Source: an uncultured Shewanella sp. (GTDB taxonomy: Bacteria; Pseudomonadota; Gammaproteobacteria; Enterobacterales; Shewanellaceae). Taken from it: a stretch of 64,000 bases of DNA. Position numbers and translations under genes: made by a program. The stretch's first letter is position 1. Every line of letters starts with the position of its first letter. The notes under the pieces are model-generated. The model did no database searches. It had not been told where the DNA came from and was given only the letters and a program-made list of their open reading frames with translations. Shown piece by piece: positions 35,905 through 44,464 of the stretch. The DNA is taken from positions 1 through 64,000 of the forward strand of contig NZ_CANLZC010000018.1 in the NCBI RefSeq assembly GCF_947495455.1. Direction: 5' to 3'.

Positions 35905-37095
35905 ATGAAGTGTTTCTCAATTGCGATATTTTCAGTTGTTTTTAGTCTAAATCTATTGACCTTTAATGTGGGAGCGAAAGAACAAAATATTCTCAGTTTG
36001 GATAATGGTGCCAATTCATTCTTATTGCTAGATTCTGTTGATAAAAATAAAAAAGCTATCGCAAAGTTGTTGGCTTCGGATTATAGGAACATCGAGGCCA
36101 GTATTCGACAGAATATTAATGAGTACAGTTTGAAGATATCTGTTAATGAATTAATTGGCTTGTCTTTATCAACGGCTAGGTTGATTGATAACTACAGTGC
36201 TAATATCAATCGGTTCAAAGGTATTGAACAATCGCTGGATCAGAGAGCTTCGCATATTGTTCAATTACGCCTTGCAGATATCAGTATGTTAATGCAGTTA
36301 CATGAGGGGCAAGCGCCTTTATTTGTTTTTACTTCAAGTGATGATGATGGCAATATAGCCGCTTTTGATATTGATGGAGGAATGACGTATTTAGATGCTT
36401 ACCGCATGCCGACCCAACCTGTTTTGATTATTGAATTGAATAAAGAAAAATCAGTCAAGGCAGGGCTTAAAGCAATGAATGCTGTTTTTGAACAATTTGA
36501 TGATCAAGTTGAACCCAGTTTAGTTAAACCATTTGTTAATCAACCGCTTTCAGAATTGATTAAACCTTTATCTATGACGGTGATTAAAAATATTGAAGTC
36601 AACAAAATAAAAGAATCCTGGTTCTCGGGGCCGGCTGAAGTGTATGCCATTATAACGGGGGTAAATGCAGCGAGTGGTGAGTTAACACCTAAAATAGAGA
36701 TTGTTGATTTACCTTATTTGAATAAATCACAAAAAGAGTACACGCCAAACCAAATCATTGTGCAATGGGATAATTATCGTTGGCAAGCTGTGGATATTTT
36801 GCTGATGGAGGCTGATGATAATGTTAACTATAAAGCATTAGCGACAGCACTATTGGATGTCACGACACAAGTATTACAATTCATTCCAGAAGTTGGCGCG
36901 CAAACAGTGGCGGTTATCACGCGATTGACGAATGCGGTTATAGAAGCCATGCCAGAGACATTGATGACGAATGAAGATGATTTTGTTGATGTTTTTTATA
37001 CGATTTTGGAAGGGGAAAGTTACAATGAATATCATGGAGCCAGTCATAATGCCAAAATGACATTGGAACCTTTGATTATACAGCCTAGAAGATAG
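35905..37095 (+). CDS. secreted protein, possibly DUF3103 family
   Basis: A 396-residue exported protein with a signal peptide (MKCFSIAIFSVVFSLNLLTF, cleavage near NVGA). The middle contains APLFVFTSSDDDGNIAAFDIDGG and WFSGPAEVYAIITGVN followed by EIVDLPYLNK. This pattern reminds me of the uncharacterised DUF3103 proteins of Vibrio and Shewanella, but I hold that loosely. The last third is helical (ALATALLDVTTQVLQFIPEVG). AGGAAG precedes ATG 35905. Function unknown. Confidence 0.65.
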   Translation: MKCFSIAIFSVVFSLNLLTFNVGAKEQNILSLDNGANSFLLLDSVDKNKKAIAKLLASDYRNIEASIRQNINEYSLKISVNELIGLSLSTARLIDNYSANINRFKGIEQSLDQRASHIVQLRLADISMLMQLHEGQAPLFVFTSSDDDGNIAAFDIDGGMTYLDAYRMPTQPVLIIELNKEKSVKAGLKAMNAVFEQFDDQVEPSLVKPFVNQPLSELIKPLSMTVIKNIEVNKIKESWFSGPAEVYAIITGVNAASGELTPKIEIVDLPYLNKSQKEYTPNQIIVQWDNYRWQAVDILLMEADDNVNYKALATALLDVTTQVLQFIPEVGAQTVAVITRLTNAVIEAMPETLMTNEDDFVDVFYTILEGESYNEYHGASHNAKMTLEPLIIQPRR

Positions 37096-37102
37096 CGTTT
37101 TT

Positions 37103-37142
37103 CACAAAACCTGATGGGTATTTTTGCTCTTCAGGTTTTGTG
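37103..37142 (+). terminator. possible terminator hairpin
   Basis: CACAAAACCTGA (37103-37114) pairs with TCAGGTTTTGTG (37131-37142), 12 bp with a 16-nt loop. The T-run is delayed, so efficiency is uncertain. Confidence 0.55.
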
Positions 37143-37204
37143 TGGACTGGTTGATTTTTAATTATACTTAATATTCATTGGTGGACAATATAATAGGATG
37201 TTAT

Positions 37205-37477
37205 ATGTGTAGTGATTGGATATTGCGTGTTACTTTGGCATTACTCGTCAACTTTTCTGTTTTTGCGGCTTTCGCGGCTGAACCTATTCCGGTTTCCATT
37301 CCTGAGCCTACTCCAGCACCAGCACCTAAACCTGAGCCTGTTCCGGCTCCAGTACCAGCACCTAAACCTGAGCCTGTTCCGGCTCCAGCACCAGCGCCTA
37401 AACCTGAACCTGTTCCGGCTCCAGCGCCAGCGCCTAAACCTGAGCCAATTCCAGTACCGGTTCCTAAACCTAAGTGA
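37205..37477 (+). CDS. exported proline-rich repeat miniprotein
   Basis: A 90-residue protein. The N-terminal signal (MCSDWILRVTLALLVNFSVF, cleavage near AFAA) is followed only by Pro-Ala-Lys-Glu repeats, about four copies of a 12-residue unit like APAPKPEPVPAP encoded by 36-bp near-identical repeats, ending in Lys. Such sequence forms an extended polyproline-II rod and is usually a spacer between domains (as in TonB or OmpA-like proteins), yet here no domain follows. I chose ATG 37205 since AGGA lies at 37195-37198. It may be a truncated anchor or a small periplasmic rod. Confidence 0.6.
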   Translation: MCSDWILRVTLALLVNFSVFAAFAAEPIPVSIPEPTPAPAPKPEPVPAPVPAPKPEPVPAPAPAPKPEPVPAPAPAPKPEPIPVPVPKPK

Positions 37478-37528
37478 TTTAAGGCAGTCAATTAGGGGGG
37501 GAAACAGTTGGTGGTGTGAGGCCATAGA

Positions 37529-38842
37529 ATGTCAAATTCAAATGATGAGCAAGCTTATTTATTTAAAGCATTCTTATTTGCCCTAACATTAAGTATTATC
37601 GGCTTTTTTCTTACCCTTTGTTATAACATTGCTCTATCTCGTATGTTGACGCCAGAAAGTTACGGTAATTTTAAAACGGCTGAAACTTTTGTTGGGTTAG
37701 CGCAGATGACGGTATTGTTGGGGGGGAATTTTGCAACCTTTAGCATTTTTCCTAAACTCCTCAAGCAAAACAGAGACTTTATGGTGTGGGAGTATTTGCG
37801 TTTTTATATGCTTATAGGTGTGATTGTTAGCTTATGTGTTGGAGGTGTGCTGACTGTTATTGAATATGAGGACACCAAAAGATTAACAGACTATCACCCC
37901 ATTTTATTTGCTGTTTTTGCGATCCCTTTTGCAGCGGCTTTAAGGTTATTACGTGATACCGCTATCATTAAGAAGCGATTAATCATTGCTTATATTCCTA
38001 AACAATTAGGTTATCCTTTATTTATTTTACTCGCACTCAGTATTTTTTATTCTCTGCATATTGAATTAACATCAAATGTAGCGATTTTTATTGTCATATC
38101 AAATTATATCTTTTTAACTGTTATTGTTTTCTCCATTATGAATGTTAAAGAGAGTGGACCTGAGTCACAGCAAAAAAGAAAATATGTTTTTCATCGGTAT
38201 TGGTTAAATTATGCTTTTCCTATGATGTTTGTTTTTGTATTAAATATGTTGATGTCACAAATGTGCATCTATTTATTGGAGATTTTTGGTAGCGAAGGAC
38301 AAATAGGGTATTTCGCCGCTTGTTTTACCATAGTGCAGATATTTATTGTTGTGCAGTCCAGTGTTGCTGGCATTATTCAGCCTAGTATGTCAACAGCTTA
38401 TGAAAATGGCGTGGCGCAAATGAGTAAACTTAATGGACAGGGAGTCAGGCAGCTTTTTTTTATCTCATTTATATTGAGTAGTATTATTGTGATATTTGGC
38501 GAGCAGTTACTGACTTTTTTTGGTAAGGAGTACAGTGATTACTATTTGTCTTTAGTGGTTATGGTGTTTGCTTACTTTATTCAAACTGTGTCTTTTTTAC
38601 AGCAAGCTTGGTTACGTCATTCGGGCCATGCAAAACAGGCTTTGTATGGTGCGTTAAGTGCGGTTATTATCAATATTGCCCTTTTGTTATTTTCTATTCC
38701 ATCGTATGGCGTATTTGGCGTAGCAATGAGCGTATTGGTTTCATTTGTTTGTATGTTGTTCATTAATACAATTTTGATGAAGAAATATTTAGGCCTTTAT
38801 GGTTGGGCTTTGCATCTGAAAGACATGCGCTTTTCATTCTGA
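37529..38842 (+). CDS. polysaccharide flippase-like membrane protein (Wzx/MurJ superfamily)
   Basis: A 437-residue protein with 12-14 hydrophobic segments and the oligosaccharide flippase layout. The N-terminus has NIALSRMLTPESYGNFKTAETFVGLAQ, and later ALYGALSAVIINIALLLFSIPSYGVFGVAMS matches the wzx/polST C-terminal half. It would flip lipid-linked glycans across the inner membrane, but no glycosyltransferase or polymerase genes are nearby, so its glycan is unknown. It lies 50 bp after the proline-rich gene and may share its transcript. It ends at a bidirectional hairpin. Confidence 0.78.
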   Translation: MSNSNDEQAYLFKAFLFALTLSIIGFFLTLCYNIALSRMLTPESYGNFKTAETFVGLAQMTVLLGGNFATFSIFPKLLKQNRDFMVWEYLRFYMLIGVIVSLCVGGVLTVIEYEDTKRLTDYHPILFAVFAIPFAAALRLLRDTAIIKKRLIIAYIPKQLGYPLFILLALSIFYSLHIELTSNVAIFIVISNYIFLTVIVFSIMNVKESGPESQQKRKYVFHRYWLNYAFPMMFVFVLNMLMSQMCIYLLEIFGSEGQIGYFAACFTIVQIFIVVQSSVAGIIQPSMSTAYENGVAQMSKLNGQGVRQLFFISFILSSIIVIFGEQLLTFFGKEYSDYYLSLVVMVFAYFIQTVSFLQQAWLRHSGHAKQALYGALSAVIINIALLLFSIPSYGVFGVAMSVLVSFVCMLFINTILMKKYLGLYGWALHLKDMRFSF

Positions 38843-38851
38843 AGGGGTAAA

Positions 38852-38883
38852 ATCAAGCCTCAATAGTGTCATTGAGGCTTGAT
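38852..38883. terminator. bidirectional hairpin between convergent genes
   Basis: ATCAAGCCTCAAT (38852-38864) and ATTGAGGCTTGAT (38871-38883) form a perfect 13-bp stem with a 6-nt loop between the flippase and SDR genes. Confidence 0.82.
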
Positions 38884-38885
38884 CG

Positions 38886-39629
38886 TTAAGGCTGTTGGCG
38901 AGTAGCTGCGACAACGATTTCTCTTACGCAGACACTTTGGGGTTGTTCATAAGCGAATAAAGCCGCTTCTGCAATGGTTTCTGGAGCAATTACGCCCCCC
39001 ATCTCTTCTTTCCAGTCATTATAACCTGCTTTAATATCATCATTAGTGGTATGGGATAATAAATTGGTTTCAACGGCACCGGGAGAAATAGTGATAACAC
39101 GAACATCATCCATGGCAACTTCTTCGCGAATATTTTCTGTTAATCCATGAACGGCAAATTTGGTGGCACAATAGGCGGCATGATTGGGGAATGTTTTAAA
39201 GCCTGCAATAGAACTGATATTAATAATGGTACCTGTATTACGGGCTTTCATATCAGCAAGTACTGCATGGATCCCGTTGAGCACGCCCATGACATTAATA
39301 TTTAGCATTTGACTCCATTCATTAGGATCTTGCACATCAGCTTGGCCAAGTAGCATGGTACCAGCATTGTTGATTAACGCGCCTACTTTTCCATATTGAG
39401 CTTCTGCTGTGGCGATGGCATCTTTGATGGATTGCGCATTGGTGACATCAACACTCATGCACAAGCAGCGGTCAAGGTTCAATGCTTGCATAGGTTCTAC
39501 TCGACGTGCCAGTAGCAATAAAGGATGACCTTTAGCATGAAATGCTTTTGCCATTGATGCGCCAATACCCGATGATGCACCTGTGATCACAACAAGGGCT
39601 TTTTCTTGATTGAGTGTGTGTGTCATCAT
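38886..39629 (-). CDS. SDR family oxidoreductase (YdfG-like)
   Basis: A 247-residue classical short-chain dehydrogenase/reductase. NAD(P) site TGASSGIG near residue 18, NNAG near 89, catalytic Ser in INISSIAG, and YCATK with Tyr/Lys. The SPGAVETNL segment after the active site is typical. Close in look to serine/3-hydroxy acid dehydrogenases of the YdfG type; the substrate is not readable. It is divergent from a LysR regulator gene 175 bp away, which likely controls it. Confidence 0.9.
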   Translation of the reverse strand: MMTHTLNQEKALVVITGASSGIGASMAKAFHAKGHPLLLLARRVEPMQALNLDRCLCMSVDVTNAQSIKDAIATAEAQYGKVGALINNAGTMLLGQADVQDPNEWSQMLNINVMGVLNGIHAVLADMKARNTGTIINISSIAGFKTFPNHAAYCATKFAVHGLTENIREEVAMDDVRVITISPGAVETNLLSHTTNDDIKAGYNDWKEEMGGVIAPETIAEAALFAYEQPQSVCVREIVVAATRQQP

Positions 39630-39804
39630 TTTTACCTCTTAACAATGATTAATTTTAATTTGTTGATTATTATGGTGTAAATAATCTTTTTAGCATAATG
39701 CTATCGAATGAAGTTGAGTATAGGCGCTTAGTCTCAGATTGAAAAATATTAATTTTTACTGGATATGATAGGCTCAGCCTATAACAAGTTGTGGAATTTG
39801 ATTT

Positions 39805-40632
39805 ATGATTGATTTACGTTTATTGCGTTTTTTTATTGCGATTTTTGAAGAAAAAAACATTACCGCAGCGGCGCAGGCTTGCCATGTGAGCCAGCCTTCA
39901 TTATCTGCGGGATTAAAGCAGTTAGAGGAAGAGTTAGGTGGGCCTTTATTTTCTCGAAGTAAAAAGGGGGTACAAGCATTAGACAGTGCTTCTTATCTTT
40001 ATCCTTTAGCGGTGAAATTGGTGGAAGAAGCCAAACTATTACCTAAGTTATTTCAAGAAAAAGCGACGCGGCAAACATTGAGGATTGCGGTCATGCCTGA
40101 TTTAAGTCAAGGGCGCTTATCTGCATTTTTGAAAACTATAGCAGCGAAGTTAACGCGACTCGATCTTGAATTAGTGGATTACAAAAGTCCTGCAGATTGT
40201 CGATTAACCTTAGATGCGCTGCGCGAAGAAGATGAGATTTTTTTCCCGCTATGGGAGGAAGATTATGTACTGTGTGTACCAGTAGAGCATAAATTGGCCA
40301 AGCAAGAGAGCATTAATGCGGCTCAGTTACATGGTTATGATTTTATTGAGTGTCCTCCTTGCGAGGCTCATCAGCAAACCATAGGATTATTGGCTTGTAA
40401 TAATATGTCACTTAATTTAGTTGCTAAGGCTGAGTCTAAGTCTTTGGTGATGTCTTTAGTGTTAGCCGGTTTTGGGATCAGTTTTTTACCTGACGGTTTG
40501 ATAGAGGATGAACCTAGATTAAAGCAAGTCATGTTTGATGGTCCGAGAATGTTTCGCCGAATTGGTTTGTGTTATTCCAGCCATCAGAGTGTTGAGCCCG
40601 TATTGGCGACCCTATTAAGAGAGCTATCTTGA
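39805..40632 (+). CDS. LysR family transcriptional regulator
   Basis: A 275-residue LTTR. The N-terminal winged HTH reads LRLLRFFIAIFEEKNITAAAQACHVSQPSLSAGLKQLEEELGG (in order, residues 3-45), then a linker helix and a periplasmic-binding-like effector domain (LRIAVMPDLSQGRL onward, DYVLCVPVEHKLA). The effector domain is somewhat short. Divergent from the SDR gene, as LysR regulators usually are from their target. Inducer unknown. Confidence 0.92.
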   Translation: MIDLRLLRFFIAIFEEKNITAAAQACHVSQPSLSAGLKQLEEELGGPLFSRSKKGVQALDSASYLYPLAVKLVEEAKLLPKLFQEKATRQTLRIAVMPDLSQGRLSAFLKTIAAKLTRLDLELVDYKSPADCRLTLDALREEDEIFFPLWEEDYVLCVPVEHKLAKQESINAAQLHGYDFIECPPCEAHQQTIGLLACNNMSLNLVAKAESKSLVMSLVLAGFGISFLPDGLIEDEPRLKQVMFDGPRMFRRIGLCYSSHQSVEPVLATLLRELS

Positions 40633-40809
40633 GTTAATTTTGAAATAAAAAATGATTATTACTTTTGTCGTTAATTTGAAGGTTTTTTCTCAGAGTTTCC
40701 TTTTTTGTCATAAAATAAAGGAGCATGCTTATTGTTTTCTTTAAGGGTGCTTATCGAAGAATGATTAGGGAATGGCTACCTTTTGTTATCATGTCGCAGG
40801 GAAGAAAAA

Positions 40810-41787
40810 ATGATGAAATATAGCCTCTTTAGGTTGTTAATTAACGTCTTTTTTTATTTTTCAGTGAGCAATATTGTGTATGCGGGAGCGTTTTCAGATA
40901 AATTTGTAAATGACTTATTGAACGAAAAAGATGTCAACGGATTAATGCTTTCTCTGCAGAAAGATTGGACGATAAAACATTTTCCTTCTTATTATGGTAT
41001 GAGGTTAATTGAGAAGAAAAAAGAACAATTACAGTTGGATACGCTTGGAACGTTTCCCGCGCTATTTGACATTGAGCTGAGTACCTTTGCCTATGAACAC
41101 ACCTTACCTCATTCAATGCCATTTCTTGATGCAATGATGGATACGTCTGAGGAGTTAGTCGCCGCAAAGAAAGTGAAAACAAGGGGGTTATTGATTAATA
41201 TCCCTTTATCTATTGTGAATATGCCGATTAATGTGGGTGTACTTTCTTATGCTTCGCATTTAACATCGGCCTCTTTTGCTGATAACCCTTCGTTACCTGC
41301 CAATACGGTGGAAAATGTTAATGAGTTATCTAATCAAACCGTAATCAATCTTGACTTGCAACTTTCTATGGCATTATTTGATGATGTTAAGTTAGGGGTT
41401 TCTGGCAGTCATTTGATTTCTCAATCCCAATTTACAGCGACCAACTTTGATGATGGATTACCTAATATAAGTTATTCGACGTTAACTGCTGGTATGGCTT
41501 ATGATTGGAATGAGATCCATTTTTCAACTGAAATTGATTTATATAGACAGGCTGATTGGGATCAAGGGCTATCTGCACAATTTTGGCGGGTTGGGGGATA
41601 TGTGACACCATTTTCTTGGTTGGGTATTGAACTAAATTATTATTATAATGTAACCAATAAGCAAGAAAGTCTTTATTCTATGGGATCTGAGTTTAAATTT
41701 GGCGATAAATTTTCTGTCGATTTTTCGGGTGTTTATCGTCAGTCTAATCATATAGAAGGCCTGCTAAGAACCTCATATGATTTTTAA
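40810..41787 (+). CDS. TraF-like outer-membrane beta-barrel protein
   Basis: A 325-residue exported protein. The signal peptide runs to about NIVYA. The rest alternates amphipathic beta strands with aromatic ends and finishes with SYDF, an outer-membrane barrel C-terminus. Strand-like pieces DVKLGVSGSHLISQS, YSTLTAGMAYDWN, FWRVGGYVTPFSWLGIELNYYYN match the TraF_2/conjugal-transfer-TraF-like family of Shewanella and Vibrio, which despite the name is not known to act in conjugation. ATG 40810 has GGGAAG upstream; the TTG at 40783 is unlikely. Confidence 0.65.
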   Translation: MMKYSLFRLLINVFFYFSVSNIVYAGAFSDKFVNDLLNEKDVNGLMLSLQKDWTIKHFPSYYGMRLIEKKKEQLQLDTLGTFPALFDIELSTFAYEHTLPHSMPFLDAMMDTSEELVAAKKVKTRGLLINIPLSIVNMPINVGVLSYASHLTSASFADNPSLPANTVENVNELSNQTVINLDLQLSMALFDDVKLGVSGSHLISQSQFTATNFDDGLPNISYSTLTAGMAYDWNEIHFSTEIDLYRQADWDQGLSAQFWRVGGYVTPFSWLGIELNYYYNVTNKQESLYSMGSEFKFGDKFSVDFSGVYRQSNHIEGLLRTSYDF

Positions 41788-41813
41788 GTCTATCTTTTTT
41801 GGTAATTGTTATT

Positions 41814-42545
41814 TTACCGATATAATTCAATTAATGACTCAATAATGATAATCAATGCGCTGACTATACACAGGGCATGTGTGGCGATTCGAATGGTATG
41901 CTTATTTGTGTTTTTAGCTAATCTTTTTGCAGTTAAATGGCCTAATACTACCGCTGGCAGAAGCAATAAAGCGGTAATAATATGATGAAATGTGATTAAG
42001 CCTGCAAAGCTTAGTATCAAGATTGAAATTAATGAGCTAAAAAGAAAAAATGCAGATAAAACTGCTCGAAATTGATTGGCTTCTTTATTTGCAAATAATA
42101 AGGCCATTGGCGGACCGCCAATGCCGGCAACATTAGCGAAAATACCTGAGAGCACGCCAGCGGTAAATAAACTAAAGCGATTAATTGGACAATAGAGTTT
42201 GAGTCTATTCAGGCCAACGGCTAGCGCAACAATGGTGCCAATAACTAAGCCTAGAATAGGTTTTGGTGCCATTAATAATAAAATCGTGCCGAGAATTCCA
42301 CCCGGAATGCGACCAAGTAAGGCAAATTCCAGGCCTTTAAATTCTAAATCTTTTCTTGATTTTAAAAGCGTTAAACAGGCAATGGTGAACCCCATCAATA
42401 TGACAGGAACAGGGACCATTGTAGGATCAATAAGATATAATAATGGACTGGCAATAATGGCGAGCCCAAATCCAATTAAGCCTTGTGTTAAAGCCCCGCA
42501 ATAAACAATGAATAATCCATAAAGTAAAGTGTGTATTTCAGGCAT
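41814..42545 (-). CDS. TSUP family transporter (TauE/SafE sulfite exporter-like)
   Basis: A 243-residue inner-membrane protein with about eight hydrophobic segments. Family features: GALTQGLIGFGLAIIASPLLYLIDP at the N-terminus and its repeat VLSGIFANVAGIGGPPMALLFAN in the second half. Members move small oxoanions or organic sulfonates outward. It lies downstream of metJ on the same strand but about 130 bp away, behind a weak hairpin (42632-42657). The nearby methionine genes hint at a sulfur role, but that is speculation. Confidence 0.85.
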   Translation of the reverse strand: MPEIHTLLYGLFIVYCGALTQGLIGFGLAIIASPLLYLIDPTMVPVPVILMGFTIACLTLLKSRKDLEFKGLEFALLGRIPGGILGTILLLMAPKPILGLVIGTIVALAVGLNRLKLYCPINRFSLFTAGVLSGIFANVAGIGGPPMALLFANKEANQFRAVLSAFFLFSSLISILILSFAGLITFHHIITALLLLPAVVLGHLTAKRLAKNTNKHTIRIATHALCIVSALIIIIESLIELYR

Positions 42546-42671
42546 GCTTACGTCCTAAAATCATGTAGCCAGAGTAAAAAAGAGACGTTTATTTATGGGG
42601 TAGCAGTCATTGAATATTAAGAGCAAGTAAGAGGTAAGGTTTGCAAGCTCCTTACCTGTTTTTATCTAAGA

Positions 42672-42986
42672 TTATTCCATTTCTTCCCATTCAATGCCCA
42701 TTTCATTCATCAGGCGCTTAACTTCTGCAGGCATGCTATCGGGTTTTTCTTTGGATAAATCGTCATCATTTGGTAGCGGTTGACCAGTATAAGCGTGTAA
42801 AAATGCTTCACATAATAATTCGCTGTTTGTTGCATGGCGAAGATTATTGACCTGACGACGTGTTCGTTCATCCGTTAATATTTTCAACACCTTTAGTGGG
42901 ATTGAAACGGTAATTTTTTTTACCTGTTCATTCTTTTTGCCATGTTCGGCATAAGGGCTTATATAGTCGCCATTCCATTCAGTCAT
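42672..42986 (-). CDS. metJ: methionine repressor MetJ
   Basis: A 104-residue ribbon-helix-helix repressor using SAM as co-repressor. The sequence is almost textbook: [16 protein letters not shown], the DNA-binding strand [39 protein letters not shown] and TGQPLPND. I chose ATG 42986 (MTEWNGDY), preceded by TTAGGTGAG; an in-frame extension to 43046 adds 20 unmatched residues. Divergent from metB with met boxes between, so it likely represses both metBL and itself. Confidence 0.97.
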   Translation of the reverse strand: MTEWNGDYISPYAEHGKKNEQVKKITVSIPLKVLKILTDERTRRQVNNLRHATNSELLCEAFLHAYTGQPLPNDDDLSKEKPDSMPAEVKRLMNEMGIEWEEME

Positions 42987-43085
42987 TAACTCACCTAAAA
43001 TTTCATAATTCGGGGCAGATTTTAACCCTTTACTAAGCACAGTCAAACTTTGCTTTTAATTTAGCGTAATTGAGGTTGGATTTCT

Positions 43086-43164
43086 ACATGTTTAGACGTC
43101 TAAATGGCCGAAACTTGGTTGACGCGGGTGATTTGCTTAGGTACATTTAGACGTCTAGACATCT
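43086..43164. promoter_or_regulatory. met boxes (MetJ operators)
   Basis: The perfect met box AGACGTCT occurs at 43094-43101 (flanked by a weak copy at 43086-43093) and at 43149-43156, where it is followed directly by AGACATCT at 43157-43164. MetJ binds tandem 8-bp boxes cooperatively. The two clusters suit the metJ and metB promoters respectively. Confidence 0.93.
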
Positions 43165-43194
43165 TTAAAATCATTTGCTGATCAGGAGTCGTAC

Positions 43195-44355
43195 ATGACA
43201 GAGCAAAAGCTAGCCACATTAGCAGTGCGTCAAGGCATTGAATCTGACAAGCAACATGGGGCTGTTGTCCCCCCTATTTACTTATCAACGAATTATTCTT
43301 TTGATGGGCATAAAAACCCGAGAGCCTTTGATTACAGTCGTTCGGGCAATCCGACTCGAACCGTTTTAGGTGATGCCATTGCAAGCCTTGAAAAAGGGGA
43401 AAGTGGCGTTGTGACATGTACTGGTATGGCAGCCATTACCTTAGTGGTGAGCTTACTTGGCCCTGAAGATTTATTAGTGGTCCCCCATGATTGTTATGGG
43501 GGCAGTTATCGGTTATTTACTAATTTGGCCAATAAAGGACAATTTAAGTTATTAGTGGTTGATCAAACGGACAGTGCTGCGCTTGATAGGGCGATTGCTC
43601 AGAAACCTAAATTGGTGTGGTTAGAAACACCTTCGAATCCACTTTTACGTGTGGTGGATATTGAAGCCATTGCTACTGCTAGTCATAAAGTTGGTGCGTT
43701 AGTCGCTGTTGATAATACTTTTTTATCACCTATTTTACAGCAGCCATTACTTTTAGGGGCTGATATTGTTGTACACTCAACGACTAAATATATCAATGGA
43801 CACAGTGATATTGTTGGTGGTGCTGTTGTGGCAAAAACCCCTGAACTGAGTGAAAAATTACATTGGTGGTCAAATACCTTAGGGCTAACAGGTTCGGCAC
43901 TGGATAGCTATTTTACGCTTAGAGGGATCCGCACCTTAAGTGTTAGAGTGCGTGAGCATCAAGCTAATACACAGCGTATCCTTGCTATATTGACGGAAAG
44001 TGATGCAGTGTCCAATGTTTATTACCCCGGTCTTGCTTCTCATCCCGGCCATGAGATTGCAGCAAAACAACAAAAGGGCTTTGGTGCCATGCTAAGTTTT
44101 GAGCTAAAAGGTGGTGAAGCTCAGTTGGAGGCTTTTCTAGCGGCATTAAGTTTGTTTTCATTGGCTGAAAGTTTAGGTGGCGTTGAAAGTTTAGTGGCTG
44201 TTCCTGCTACAATGACGCACAGAGCAATGGAGAGAGAAGCGCGTCTAGAAGCGGGAGTGAAAGATACGCTAATTCGATTGTCAGTAGGGATTGAAGATGC
44301 TGATGATTTGGTCGCTGACCTTCAAGCTGGATTGGCTGCCGCTAAAGCCGTTTAA
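43195..44355 (+). CDS. metB: cystathionine gamma-synthase MetB
   Basis: PLP enzyme joining O-succinylhomoserine and cysteine to cystathionine in methionine synthesis. 386 residues, with FDYSRSGNPTRTVLGDAIASLE, VPHDCYGGSYRLF, the PLP site VHSTTKYINGHSD with Lys198, and the C-terminal SLGGVESLVAVPATMTHRAM. ATG 43195 follows CAGGAG. It lies just downstream of met boxes, with metL 110 bp further, the standard gammaproteobacterial metBL operon. Confidence 0.96.
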   Translation: MTEQKLATLAVRQGIESDKQHGAVVPPIYLSTNYSFDGHKNPRAFDYSRSGNPTRTVLGDAIASLEKGESGVVTCTGMAAITLVVSLLGPEDLLVVPHDCYGGSYRLFTNLANKGQFKLLVVDQTDSAALDRAIAQKPKLVWLETPSNPLLRVVDIEAIATASHKVGALVAVDNTFLSPILQQPLLLGADIVVHSTTKYINGHSDIVGGAVVAKTPELSEKLHWWSNTLGLTGSALDSYFTLRGIRTLSVRVREHQANTQRILAILTESDAVSNVYYPGLASHPGHEIAAKQQKGFGAMLSFELKGGEAQLEAFLAALSLFSLAESLGGVESLVAVPATMTHRAMEREARLEAGVKDTLIRLSVGIEDADDLVADLQAGLAAAKAV

Positions 44356-44464
44356 TCAGATTTATTGTAAATATTAGTGATTGAGAGCTGCGTCACTGAC
44401 ATGGTGTGTTTACTCTTTGTAAATTGCATGCCGAATTATTTGAGTTGTTGTATAGGAGTTATCC

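Noticed and set aside
37201-37586. Several long open frames on both strands over the proline-rich gene (Gly-rich, Leu/Arg-rich and Arg/Trp-rich translations)
   Set aside because: They are by-products of the 36-bp repeat read in other frames. Only the frame with signal peptide and ribosome site is plausible.
40810-41787. TraF-like protein as evidence of a conjugative element
   Set aside because: No relaxase, coupling protein or other tra gene nearby. The chromosomal TraF_2-like family is a common outer-membrane barrel family.
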